Shown: positions 1 to 7,660, numbered from the stretch's first letter. The stretch is 20,845 nucleotides of DNA from REBR01 sp033721915 (GCA_033721915.1 JAWWAC010000054.1:1-20845); one strand, 5' to 3'. The notes: generated by a model not told the origin, from the sequence alone. Numbers and translations are program-made.

Positions 1-1
1 C

Positions 2-838
2 ACTTCCTGGTCCGTGGCCAAATCCTTTGTGGCCACGCTGGTGGGCATGGCACTGGACGAGGGGCTGATCCGTGACCTGGACGAGCCCATCACCGATTAC
101 GTGCCGCAACTGGCCGGCACCGGCTACCAGGACGTGCCCATCCGTCATGTGCTGCAGATGGCCTCCGGTGTGGAATTCGATGAAACCTACGACGAGCAGT
201 TTTCCGACATCAATCTGTTTTTCTGGAAGACCTTTGTCTTTGGCCGCAGTGCCGACGATGTCATGACCGACTATGGCAGCGCCCGTGACAGCGGCCAGGA
301 GTTCCACTACATCAGCATCAACACCCAGGCACTGGGCATGCTGCTGCGGGAACTCTACGACCAGCCCCTGCCGGACCTGGTGCAGGAGAAGCTCTGGCAG
401 CCACTGGGCATGGAGGGGGACGCCTACTGGAACCTGGATGCCGACAACGACTCCGCCAACGCCATTGCCTTTTGCTGCCTGAATGCCCGGCTGCGTGACT
501 ATGCCCGCCTCGGGCAGCTGTACCTGCAACAGGGGCAGTGGCAGGGCGAGCAGCTGCTCTCCGCCGGGTGGGTGCAAGAAGCCACTCGGCCGTCCGCGGA
601 CTTTCTGGAACCGGGTGCTTCCCCCTACCGTTACGGAGGGCGTGGCTACCAGTACCACTGGTGGGTGCCACAGGATTACGACGGAGAGTATTTCGCCGCC
701 GGAGTCTGGGGGCAGTATATCTACGTCTCGGAGCCGGACAATCTGGTGATCGTGCGCACCGCCGCCGACCCCGGTTACCATCACCACACCGATGAATCCA
801 TTGCTGTGTTCCGTGCGCTGCGGGATGGCCTGCGTTGA
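2..838 (+). CDS. Serine hydrolase, beta-lactamase fold (class C / 6-aminohexanoate-dimer hydrolase-like), 5' truncated
   Basis: The gene is cut by the window start. The open frame continues upstream of the GTG at 14, and the codons just before it complete the pattern Ser-Val-Ala-Lys: Ser at 11-13 and Lys at 20-22. This is the SxxK catalytic motif of the PF00144 family, so the GTG at 14 is not the start. A Tyr-x-Ser-x-Asn-Thr-Gln segment near 307-327 fits the second (YxN-type) motif of NylB-like members. Near the C terminus, Gly-Val-Trp-Gly-Gln-Tyr-Ile-Tyr-Val fills the place of the KTG/HTG strand. Such enzymes act on beta-lactams, esters, amides or D-amino-acid peptides; the substrate cannot be assigned here, and a signal peptide, if any, lies outside the window. 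A lipoprotein gene follows within 60 bp on the same strand, so co-transcription is likely. Confidence 0.85.
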   Translation, partial: TSWSVAKSFVATLVGMALDEGLIRDLDEPITDYVPQLAGTGYQDVPIRHVLQMASGVEFDETYDEQFSDINLFFWKTFVFGRSADDVMTDYGSARDSGQEFHYISINTQALGMLLRELYDQPLPDLVQEKLWQPLGMEGDAYWNLDADNDSANAIAFCCLNARLRDYARLGQLYLQQGQWQGEQLLSAGWVQEATRPSADFLEPGASPYRYGGRGYQYHWWVPQDYDGEYFAAGVWGQYIYVSEPDNLVIVRTAADPGYHHHTDESIAVFRALRDGLR

Positions 839-897
839 TGAACGGGGCCATAACTGATGCAATGCGACCTGAACCGAAAGCCCTTAGGGAGAACACG

Positions 898-2079
898 ATG
901 TCTTTGACCCTGAAAACCGCCGTACTGGCTTTTTTACTGATGGCGCTGAGTGCCTGCAGCCCCTCGTCCGATGAGGCCGGGGCCGACAGGCAGGTGGCGC
1001 TGGACACCGCTCTGAAAGTCGCCAGCCGGATCGAGGAGACGGTGGACCGGGACCGGGTGCTGAGCGAAATTGCCGTTGAGCTCACCCGGGCCGGACGGCT
1101 GGAGCAGGCCAGTGAAGCGGCCGGGCAGATACAGGGGGCCGTGGACAAGGGGTGGACCGAGGCGGCCATTGCCGCCGGCCACGCCGAGCAGGGCAATGAA
1201 GAGAAAGCCTCTGCAGGCTTTGTGCGTGCCAGTGTCCTGGCGGACGATGTGGAAGACACGGAGGAGAGAGCCTGGATGCTCAGTGAAGTGGCAGACCGTT
1301 ACCGCCAGGCGGATCGTACCGAGGAGGCATTGAAACTGCTGGATAAAGTGGAGGCCATGGCCACGACCCTGGAGAACCCCCAGCAGAAGGCCTGGTTGCT
1401 GGCGGAAGTGGGTGGCAATTACGGCGCCGCCGGGGCTTCCGAGCGCTCCGATGAGGCGCTGGATCAGGCCAGTGAGATGGAGAAGGCGATGCAGAATCCC
1501 CTGCAACGGATTCAGCTGAAGCTCTGGTTGGCGGACCGTCACAGAAAAGCCGGCAACAGGGAGCAGGCCTCTGATCTGCTGTTCAAGGCGGACGAGCTGT
1601 TGCAGCAGATGGAGGGGAGCATCGGCGCCAACCAGATGAGCCTGGATCTCAGCGAGATCGCCCGTCTCTACGGATTGATTGACGATAAGGAGCAGGCACA
1701 GGTCCAGCTTAAGGTTGCCAGTGAGTTTGCCGACTCCATTGATGACCCTTTCGAGCACGCCCGCAGCCAGCTGGTGATTGCCGAGACCTACAATGGCCTG
1801 TCCATGCATGAGAAGGCCCGGGCCATACTGAGCGATGTCAGCGACGAACTCAGTGGCATTGAGAACGAAGTGGAACTGCGGGTACTGAGCACCATGTTGT
1901 CCATGGGCCATGCGGAAGCCGGGGACTTTGACCTTGCGCTGACACTGGCGGCCACCATCGACAGTGTCTATGACCAGGCCTGGGCACTGACCCGTATCGG
2001 CGCGGCCTTTATCGACGCCGACCAGGCGCCGGACAAAGAGCAGAAAGCCCAGCTTCAGGCCATCACTGACGCTCTGTAG
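898..2079 (+). CDS. Lipoprotein with TPR-like helical repeats
   Basis: I chose the ATG at 898 (393 residues) because an AGGGAG ribosome site precedes it and it opens directly into a lipoprotein signal peptide: a hydrophobic stretch ending Leu-Ser-Ala-Cys, with Cys about residue 20. The residue after Cys is Ser, which under the +2 rule suggests the outer membrane. The frame is also open from 835 but without a ribosome site. The mature part is almost entirely helical, with units of about 40 residues that each carry an Ala-rich helix (for example Ala-Trp-Met-Leu-Ser-Glu-Val-Ala or Ala-Trp-Leu-Leu-Ala-Glu-Val-Gly), then a turn with Ala-Gly, then Ala-Leu-x-x-Leu. This spacing is TPR-like and suggests a protein-protein scaffold. 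No catalytic motif is seen. It lies 59 bp after the serine hydrolase and 20 bp before the SulP gene, probably in one operon. Confidence 0.8.
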   Translation: MSLTLKTAVLAFLLMALSACSPSSDEAGADRQVALDTALKVASRIEETVDRDRVLSEIAVELTRAGRLEQASEAAGQIQGAVDKGWTEAAIAAGHAEQGNEEKASAGFVRASVLADDVEDTEERAWMLSEVADRYRQADRTEEALKLLDKVEAMATTLENPQQKAWLLAEVGGNYGAAGASERSDEALDQASEMEKAMQNPLQRIQLKLWLADRHRKAGNREQASDLLFKADELLQQMEGSIGANQMSLDLSEIARLYGLIDDKEQAQVQLKVASEFADSIDDPFEHARSQLVIAETYNGLSMHEKARAILSDVSDELSGIENEVELRVLSTMLSMGHAEAGDFDLALTLAATIDSVYDQAWALTRIGAAFIDADQAPDKEQKAQLQAITDAL

Positions 2080-2099
2080 TCGACAGGCGCCTTTCCCCC

Positions 2100-3824
2100 A
2101 TGAAAACGCCCCTTCATTTACCCATACTCCAGTGGCTGCCCCGTTACGACCGGGGCCGCCTGGGGCGGGATCTGACAGCGGCGTTGTTTCTCACCATCAT
2201 GATGGTCCCCCAGTCACTGGCTTTCGCCCTGCTGGCGGGGCTGCCTCCCCAGGTGGGTCTCTATGCCAGCATAGCGCCGCTGGTGCTGTACGCCCTGCTG
2301 GGCACCAGTCAGAGCCTTTCCGTGGGCCCCGTGGCACTGATCGCACTGATGACCGCCACCACACTGGGTCCGCTGTTCCCTTCCGGCAGCAGCGAGTACC
2401 TGGCGGGGGCGGTGATCCTGGCCTGCCTGACGGGGGCCATGCTGGTGGTCATGGGGCTGCTGCGCATGGGGTTTCTGGCCAATTTCCTCAGCCACCCCGT
2501 GATCTCCGGTTTTATCACCGCCTCCGCGCTGGTCATTATGGCCAGCCAGGTGCCCGCGTTGCTGGGGCTGCAGTCACGGGGCCATAACCTGGCGGGCATT
2601 GCCGCCAGTCTCTGGCCACAGCGTGGTGACTGGCACGGCCTGAGCCTGCTGATGGGGGCCGGTGTGTTGCTGTACCTGGTGCTGGCCAGGACGGTTCTGC
2701 AGGGGGCGCTGGTGTCACTGGGGCTGCCGGAGCGGGGGGCCCGGGTTATCAGCAAGGCCTCTCCCATCGTGGCGGTCGTGGTGACAACGGCACTCACCGC
2801 CTGGCTGTCTCTGGACACACAGGGGCTGGCGGTGGTGGGGGCCGTGCCATCCGGCCTGCCGGCCATCAGCCTGCCCCCGTCCGTGGATGGCCAGTGGCAG
2901 CCACTGCTGCTGGGGGCGCTGCTGATCGCGGTGGTGGGCTTTGTGCAGTCGGTGTCCGTGGCCCAGATGCTGGCGGCACGAGAACGCCGCCATGTGGATC
3001 CGGACCAGGAGCTGCTGGGGCTGGGAGCGGCCAATCTGGCCGCCGGCTTCTCCGGCGCCATGCCGGTCATGGGCAGCCTGTCGCGCTCCGTCCTGGCCTA
3101 CGACGCCGGTGCCAGCACCCCCGCCAGCGGCGTCTTTACCGCAATGGCCATTGCACTGGCCACCCTGTTTCTGACACCGGCCATTGCCTATCTGCCCGTG
3201 GTGACCCTGGCGGCCACCATCATCGTGGCGGTGGCGCCGCTGGTGGATTTTGCCGCACTGCGGCGTATCTACCGCTACAACAGGGCGGACTTTACCGCCA
3301 TGCTGGTAACCCTGTTGCTGACCCTGCTGCACTCCGTGGCGCTGGGCCTGATGGCCGGTGTGGCCCTGTCCCTGGCGCTGTTTGTGTACCGCACCAGCAA
3401 ACCCCACACCGCAGTGCTGGGGCGTGTGCCCGGCACCGAGCATTTCCGCAATGTGCGGCGCCACCGGGTGGAGACCTATCCGGATTTTCTGCTGTTGCGG
3501 GTGGATGAAAGCCTCTACTTTGCCAATGCCCGCTTCCTGGAGGAGGCGGTGATGGCGCTGGTGAGTCAGCACAAGTCCCTGCAGGATCTGGTGCTGGTCT
3601 GCCCCGCCGTCAACCTGATTGATGCTTCGGCACTGGACAGCCTGGACACCATACAGGCGCGGCTGAAGGACGCGGGGGTGCGGCTGCACCTGAGCGAGGT
3701 CAAGGGCCCGGTGATGGACCGGCTGCGTGAGACGGACTTCTTTGCCGGTCTCAGTGGCCGTGTTTTTCTCAGCACCTACGACGCCTGGTGCGCACTGCGA
3801 CCGCAACCGAACTCCGGTCCCTGA
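2100..3824 (+). CDS. SulP family anion permease (SLC26-like) with STAS domain
   Basis: The protein has 574 residues, usual for bacterial SulP transporters. Residues about 25-430 hold the multi-span membrane domain. The family signature is plain in the first spans: Val-Pro-Gln-Ser-Leu-Ala-Phe-Ala near residue 37, then Gly-Leu-Pro-Pro-Gln-Val-Gly-Leu-Tyr-Ala-Ser, then Ser-Val-Gly-Pro-Val-Ala-Leu. Residues about 455-565 form a cytoplasmic STAS domain with Asn-Leu-Ile-Asp-Ala-Ser-Ala, the region equivalent to the SpoIIAA phosphorylation loop. Known members move sulfate, bicarbonate, chloride or dicarboxylates with H+ or Na+; the ion is not predictable here, and I see no adjacent carbonic anhydrase or sulfate-assimilation gene. 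The start lacks a good Shine-Dalgarno (the leader is pyrimidine-rich), so translation may depend on the upstream lipoprotein gene 20 bp away. The 3' end overlaps the convergent dehydrogenase gene as now read. Confidence 0.93.
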   Translation: MKTPLHLPILQWLPRYDRGRLGRDLTAALFLTIMMVPQSLAFALLAGLPPQVGLYASIAPLVLYALLGTSQSLSVGPVALIALMTATTLGPLFPSGSSEYLAGAVILACLTGAMLVVMGLLRMGFLANFLSHPVISGFITASALVIMASQVPALLGLQSRGHNLAGIAASLWPQRGDWHGLSLLMGAGVLLYLVLARTVLQGALVSLGLPERGARVISKASPIVAVVVTTALTAWLSLDTQGLAVVGAVPSGLPAISLPPSVDGQWQPLLLGALLIAVVGFVQSVSVAQMLAARERRHVDPDQELLGLGAANLAAGFSGAMPVMGSLSRSVLAYDAGASTPASGVFTAMAIALATLFLTPAIAYLPVVTLAATIIVAVAPLVDFAALRRIYRYNRADFTAMLVTLLLTLLHSVALGLMAGVALSLALFVYRTSKPHTAVLGRVPGTEHFRNVRRHRVETYPDFLLLRVDESLYFANARFLEEAVMALVSQHKSLQDLVLVCPAVNLIDASALDSLDTIQARLKDAGVRLHLSEVKGPVMDRLRETDFFAGLSGRVFLSTYDAWCALRPQPNSGP

Positions 3825-5115
3825 CGGGAGCCGTCCGTATCAGCGATAGCCGAAAACGGTTGGGGCTGAAGCAGGCCAGATCCAGTGGGCAGGGCTCTCC
3901 GTCCAGAAGATGGCCAATGACCTCCGCACTGCCTGCCGAAAGGGTCCAGCCAAAGGTGCCATGGCCGGTGTTCACCAGCAGGTTCTCCCGGGGTCCCCAC
4001 CCCAGGGCCGGCGGCCCGTCCGGCAGCATGGGGCGGAATCCGCACCAGGGGCTGGCCTGGCTGAAATCCGCGGCGCCGGGGAAGCGGCTTTCCACCGCCT
4101 TGCGCAACACCGCCAGCCGCTGTGGCGGTTGTGAACGGTCAAAGTCCGCCAGTTCCACAAAACCCGTCACCCGCATGCGCTTGCCAAGGCGGGTCATGGC
4201 CACCTTCAGGCCCAGATCCACCACCGTGGAGCGGGGTGCCATGGATTCGTTGCGGATATCCGCTGTCAGGGAGTACCCCTTGACCGGATACACCGGAATC
4301 TTCAGCCCCAGTGGCCTGGCCAGTGACGCAGAACCGTTGCCGGCACAGAGCACCACCTGGTCGAAAGAGTCCTGCCAGTGTTCGCCTCGGGCGTCCTTGC
4401 CATGGACCCCGCTGATCCGGTCCCCGTCCAGCTCCCAGTCCGTCACCCGGCTCTGGTAATGGAAGCGGACCCCCTGGCGCTGACAGGTCTGTGCCAGTGA
4501 CTGGGTGAAGCGGTGACAGTCTCCCGTGCCGTCCCCCTCGATCAGAAGCCCCCGGGTGTCCACACTGGCCGGATGCATCCCCGGCTCACGGGCCCTGAGG
4601 GCCTCCCGCTCCAGCCAGTGGTGGGGAACGCCCAGTTCCGCCAGGTCACGGGCCTTGTGCTTCAGCGCCGTCAGCCCGGGGGCGTCGCTGGCCAGCTCCA
4701 CCAGCCCCTCATGCTGACCGTCGAAAGCCAGTGACAGACGCCGCTCCAGTGACAGGAATGCCTCGCGGCTGAACTGTGCCAGCCGCAGCAATGCCTGGTT
4801 GTTGCGCTGGTAGACCCCGGGTGTGAAGGCATAGCGGGCGGTGCTCAGCAGAAAGCCCAGGGTCTTCATTGAGGGTGGGGCGGGGATTTTCAGGGGGCCC
4901 TGGGGACGCAACAGGCCACGCAGGCCCACCGACACCAGCCCCGGGTCGGCCCATGGCGTCACATGGCCGTAGGATCGCTGCCCGGCATTGCCATAACTGG
5001 TCTCAAGGGCGGCGCTTTCCAGCGCCTCCACCACCGTGACGTCATGCCCGCGGCGGAACAGCACCCAGGCAGTGGTGACGCCCACCACACCGGCCCCGAC
5101 AATCAGTACTCGCAT
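3769..5115 (-). CDS. dadA: D-amino-acid dehydrogenase, FAD-dependent (DadA-like)
   Basis: The ATG at 5115 follows a strong AGGAGA site and begins Met-Arg-Val-Leu-Ile-Val with the dinucleotide-binding glycines at residues 7, 9 and 12. Family marks follow: Glu-Thr-Ser-Tyr-Gly-Asn-Ala-Gly-Gln near residue 43, a Thr-Pro-Trp-Ala-Asp-Pro-Gly segment, and near the C terminus Gly-Phe-Arg-Pro-Met-Leu-Pro-Asp-Gly and Asn-Thr-Gly-His-Gly-Thr-x-Gly-Trp-Thr. DadA enzymes oxidise D-amino acids to 2-oxo acids and ammonia, passing electrons to the membrane quinone pool. The reading is 448 residues, longer than the usual 415-435. The last 26 residues after Asn-Arg-Phe-Arg are Arg-rich, run antisense to the end of sulP and look like a frameshift extension. 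No alanine racemase gene is adjacent, so another amine-oxidising DAO-family role is possible. Confidence 0.88.
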   Translation of the reverse strand: MRVLIVGAGVVGVTTAWVLFRRGHDVTVVEALESAALETSYGNAGQRSYGHVTPWADPGLVSVGLRGLLRPQGPLKIPAPPSMKTLGFLLSTARYAFTPGVYQRNNQALLRLAQFSREAFLSLERRLSLAFDGQHEGLVELASDAPGLTALKHKARDLAELGVPHHWLEREALRAREPGMHPASVDTRGLLIEGDGTGDCHRFTQSLAQTCQRQGVRFHYQSRVTDWELDGDRISGVHGKDARGEHWQDSFDQVVLCAGNGSASLARPLGLKIPVYPVKGYSLTADIRNESMAPRSTVVDLGLKVAMTRLGKRMRVTGFVELADFDRSQPPQRLAVLRKAVESRFPGAADFSQASPWCGFRPMLPDGPPALGWGPRENLLVNTGHGTFGWTLSAGSAEVIGHLLDGEPCPLDLACFSPNRFRLSLIRTAPVRDRSSVAVAVRTRRRRC

Positions 5116-5373
5116 TGACCGTCTCCTGTGGTTTGAACAGGGGCCATGGATCCGGCATTCACCCAGTAAAAGGACCGCCCGGCCCAACGACTTCTGTCTC
5201 TCTCAGGGTCGGTCACAAACCCGGTCTTTGCCAACATTTTCCCACATCCCCAGCAAGGACATGGTTGCCGTCATTGCCCCCGGTGTGAGCCGGCGGCGAC
5301 AATGGCGCGTAAAGTGGTGACACAAAATTCGGACCTGTCTTCAGGCAGGGAGCAAGCAACAAGGGGTGCAACC
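5116..5373. promoter_or_regulatory. Divergent intergenic region between dadA-like gene and cupin gene
   Basis: These 258 bp separate two divergently transcribed genes and must hold both promoters. The best plus-strand candidate is TTGCCC at 5274-5279 with GACAAT at 5298-5303 (18 bp spacer, 4 of 6 matches in each hexamer). That is weak and would give a leader of about 64 nt for the cupin gene. I see no convincing minus-strand promoter or strong operator dyad. An open frame enters from 5302 but lacks a ribosome site before the ATG at 5374. Confidence 0.35.
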
Positions 5374-6066
5374 ATGGATTGCCACAGCGATTTTTCCCGC
5401 AGTGCACTGGTGCACACAGAGACAGTGCCCTGGCAGGACTCGCCCATGGCCGGCGTCCACCGCCGTCCCCTGGACCGGGTGGGTGATGAAGTGGCCCGGG
5501 CCACCAGCCTGGTGCGGTATGCCCCTCAGAGCCATTTCTCTCCCCATGTGCACCACGGGGGGGAGGAGTTCCTGGTGCTGGAGGGAACCTTCCAGGACGA
5601 GGAGGGGGATTACCCGGCCGGGTGCTATGTGCGTAACCCGCCGGGTTCACGGCACACACCCGGCTCGGAGTCGGGGTGCGTGATTTTCGTCAAACTCTGG
5701 CAGTTTGACCCCGAGGACCAGAACCGGGTGCGCCTGAACCCGGACCGGATCCCCCCAGTGGCCGCCAGTGACCGTCCTGGAGTGGCCGAACAGCCCCTGT
5801 ACGAAGGGTTTGGTGAACGGGTGCGGATTGAGCGCTGGGCAGCGGGAACCCCGGTGGACCTGACACTGCCGGGTGGCGGCGAGTTGCTGGTGTTGTCCGG
5901 TCGCTGCCGCCATGAAGGGCAGTGGCTGGGCAGGCACGACTGGCTGCGTTTGCCACCGGGGGACAGGCTCCGGGCTCTGGCCGGTGAACAGGGCACCCGG
6001 GTCTGGCTGAAAACCGGCCATCTGGCGTCTGTGGCGCAGCAACTGCAGCGGCTTCAGGGGCAGTAA
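5374..6066 (+). CDS. Cupin-domain protein, ChrR anti-sigma-like cupin
   Basis: The ATG at 5374 is preceded by AAGGGG at 5361-5366 and gives 230 residues; the frame is open from 5302 but that start has no ribosome site. The first cupin motif is complete: His58-x-His60-x3-Glu64, then six residues to Gly71. The second motif has Pro90-Gly91 and His94, so four metal ligands are present. The segment ending Val-Lys-Leu-Trp-Gln-Phe resembles the C-terminal zinc-binding cupin of ChrR (PF12973). A second, weaker beta half follows (about 140-220) without obvious ligands, suggesting a two-barrel protein. The N-terminal zinc-binding anti-sigma domain of true ChrR is missing and no ECF sigma gene is adjacent, so a stand-alone dioxygenase-like or redox-sensing role is as likely as sigma control. 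It lies 16 bp before the next gene. Confidence 0.82.
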   Translation: MDCHSDFSRSALVHTETVPWQDSPMAGVHRRPLDRVGDEVARATSLVRYAPQSHFSPHVHHGGEEFLVLEGTFQDEEGDYPAGCYVRNPPGSRHTPGSESGCVIFVKLWQFDPEDQNRVRLNPDRIPPVAASDRPGVAEQPLYEGFGERVRIERWAAGTPVDLTLPGGGELLVLSGRCRHEGQWLGRHDWLRLPPGDRLRALAGEQGTRVWLKTGHLASVAQQLQRLQGQ

Positions 6067-6082
6067 TGGGGCAGGGGCTTTA

Positions 6083-6853
6083 ATGGGACAGGCACTGGGT
6101 CCACCGAGCTTTGTGGATGTGCGGCGGCGATTCGGCTTCCGCAGCATTGCCGTTGGGGCCTGGGTGCGTCGCGACGAGCAGGATCGTGCGGCGGTGCATT
6201 TCTACCGCGCCCTGGAGGATCTGATGGGCATTCTGGAGGGCACCGAGGCGCTGATTTCACTGCGCGGTGCGCTGTCTTTCCACTACGGCATCGGTGGCCA
6301 GCCCGGTGTTTCGGCCCATTACAGCCCCTCACAGCGCTGCCTGGCACTGGCCAAGAATGCCGGCCCCGGCAGCCTGGCCCACGAGTGGTTTCATGCCCTG
6401 GATCATTACCTGGCGGATAAGGCCTTCCGGAAGATCCCGCCGGGGCGCTTTGCCTCATCCGCCTGGCTGGCGGAAAGTCCCCGGGTGGAGCACCCATTGA
6501 ACCGGCGCCTGTTCCGCTGCTTCGAGGCGGTGCTACTCAGCGGGGACGGACAGTCCCCCAGCGAACTGTTCCGTGCCTCCTCGGCGGTGGATGAACAGCA
6601 GGGGCAGTGTTATTACAGCCAGCCGGAAGAGCTCTGTGCCAGGGCCTTTGAGGCCTATGTACAGGACGCCGGCCTGGGCAATGCCTTTCTGGTCAGGGGC
6701 ACCCGGGCCACGGAGGAGGCCCGGCTGGGGCTTTATCCCCGAGGTGCCCACAGGGAGCGGATCAACCAGGCCTTCAGTGACTACTTCCGCCACCTCGGCC
6801 AGGCCCTCAGACGAGAGGCCGCCCGCCGTCCAGGGGCAGACTGCGGCCGGTGA
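6083..6853 (+). CDS. HEWFH putative zinc metallopeptidase-like protein (CLCA_X / LPD1-type)
   Basis: This 256-residue protein carries His100-Glu101-Trp-Phe-His104 followed by Ala-Leu-Asp-His, an HExxH zinc-metallopeptidase signature. About 80 residues later comes Pro-Glu-Glu-Leu-Cys-Ala-Arg-Ala-Phe-Glu-Ala-Tyr (181-192), a pattern I associate with the LPD1 domain of large polyvalent proteins and with stand-alone gammaproteobacterial proteins named CLCA_X. One of its Glu residues (183 or 190) could be the third zinc ligand. There is no signal peptide or membrane segment, so it should be cytoplasmic. The ATG at 6083 has only a weak GGGG upstream and lies 16 bp after the cupin stop, suggesting one transcript. 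The last 47 bp overlap the end of the convergent folM. The substrate is unknown and family assignment rests on recall. Confidence 0.72.
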   Translation: MGQALGPPSFVDVRRRFGFRSIAVGAWVRRDEQDRAAVHFYRALEDLMGILEGTEALISLRGALSFHYGIGGQPGVSAHYSPSQRCLALAKNAGPGSLAHEWFHALDHYLADKAFRKIPPGRFASSAWLAESPRVEHPLNRRLFRCFEAVLLSGDGQSPSELFRASSAVDEQQGQCYYSQPEELCARAFEAYVQDAGLGNAFLVRGTRATEEARLGLYPRGAHRERINQAFSDYFRHLGQALRREAARRPGADCGR

Positions 6854-7532
6854 TGTAGGGGCTGTCCAGTAGAAACTGGAGTGCCTGTACGGCGGATTCC
6901 ACCCCGGGTTCCAGTTGCAGCAGTGACTTTTTCAGGGTCTTCTCCCGGTAAGCGGCATCGTCGTCTTCGTTGAACAGGATCAGTGACGGCGCCAGGCTGT
7001 TGACCTTGACCCGGGGGGCCAGCTTGCGGGCAAAGGACAGGGTGAGGTTGGCCAGTGCCGCCTTGCTGGCGGCGTAGGCGATGTGTTTCGCGCTGCCTTT
7101 CTCCACCACGTAATCGGTCATGTGCACGATGTCCCTGGGCCCTTCTCCGGCCAGCAGCAGATCCTCGCAGGCCAGGTTGATGCGGTAGGGGGCGAAAGCG
7201 TGGACCTGCATCATCCGCTGCATCACGACCTGATCCGACTGCTGGGGGGATTCCGGCAGCCAGTCCGAGGCATTGTGGATAATGCCCCGCAATGCGCCGC
7301 ACTGTTCCCTGAGGCGGGCAATGAAATCGCTGACGCCCTCATCCGTGGCAAAGTCGGCCTGCAGACATAGGGCGCCCTGCTGGCGCAACGTCTCTATGGC
7401 GGGGCGCTCAGTGCGATAGGTGGCGATCAGAGGTTTCCCTTGTTGCAGCCAGTGCCGTGCAAAAGCCAGTCCGATGCGCTTGCCGGCGCCGGTAATCAGC
7501 AGTGGTGGCTGATGGGAGGTGGGAGAATCCAT
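6807..7532 (-). CDS. folM: Dihydromonapterin reductase FolM (short-chain dehydrogenase)
   Basis: The ATG at 7532 (AGAGG site seven bases upstream) gives 241 residues, the usual FolM length. Upstream extension to 7700 would be non-conserved and would run into the AraC gene. The NADPH-binding loop is Thr-Gly-Ala-Gly-Lys-Arg-Ile-Gly (14-21), with the Arg distinctive of FolM and pteridine reductases. The active site is Tyr153-x3-Lys157. Strong FolM-specific segments are His-Asn-Ala-Ser near residue 86, Thr-Asp-Tyr-Val-Val-Glu-Lys-Gly-Ser near 139, Ala-Pro-Ser-Leu-Ile-Leu-Phe-Asn-Glu, and the C-terminal Leu-Pro-Leu-Asp-Gly-Gly-Arg. FolM reduces dihydromonapterin to tetrahydromonapterin, the cofactor of bacterial phenylalanine hydroxylase in some species, and has weak dihydrofolate reductase activity. 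It is transcribed in the same direction as the AraC gene, 128 bp behind it, and its end overlaps the convergent metallopeptidase-like gene. Confidence 0.93.
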   Translation of the reverse strand: MDSPTSHQPPLLITGAGKRIGLAFARHWLQQGKPLIATYRTERPAIETLRQQGALCLQADFATDEGVSDFIARLREQCGALRGIIHNASDWLPESPQQSDQVVMQRMMQVHAFAPYRINLACEDLLLAGEGPRDIVHMTDYVVEKGSAKHIAYAASKAALANLTLSFARKLAPRVKVNSLAPSLILFNEDDDAAYREKTLKKSLLQLEPGVESAVQALQFLLDSPYITGRSLPLDGGRPLV

Positions 7533-7583
7533 GGCAGGCCTCTTGATGGGGACGGTGTGGTGGGCGGCTAGTGCGCCGGATAT

Positions 7584-7599
7584 TATTGCCATGGCAATA
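7584..7599. promoter_or_regulatory. 16-bp perfect palindrome, candidate operator for folM
   Basis: TATTGCCATGGCAATA is its own reverse complement. Its centre is about 60 bp upstream of the folM start. On the minus strand the left end runs into TAATAT, a possible -10 element, so the palindrome would lie in the promoter spacer. A matching -35 is not evident. The dyad suggests a dimeric repressor such as a TetR- or LysR-type protein. No binding data can be seen. Confidence 0.4.
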
Positions 7600-7624
7600 C
7601 GCACAGAGGGCGCCGTCAGATGGC

Positions 7625-7659
7625 ACAGGGCCCTGTCTCGGGGATTGTCAGAACAGGGC
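7625..7659. repeat. ACAGGGC inverted/direct repeat cluster downstream of the AraC gene
   Basis: A perfect 12-bp palindrome ACAGGGCCCTGT lies at 7625-7636, and a further ACAGGGC copy at 7653-7659 can pair with GCCCTGT at 7630-7636 to form a 7-bp stem with a 16-nt loop. It sits directly after the AraC stop codon. There is no T tract on either side, so a classical terminator is unlikely. It could be an attenuating structure or part of the folM upstream region. Confidence 0.3.
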
Positions 7660-7660
7660 G

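Noticed and set aside
318..1259. A 313-codon minus-strand frame over the serine hydrolase and TPR-like lipoprotein genes
   Set aside because: Low-complexity Ser/Arg/Ala sequence with no motif; it crosses two well-supported plus-strand genes.
2715..3806. A 363-codon minus-strand frame inside sulP
   Set aside because: The composition is His/Gln/Gly-rich shadow coding and the plus strand encodes an unmistakable SulP protein.
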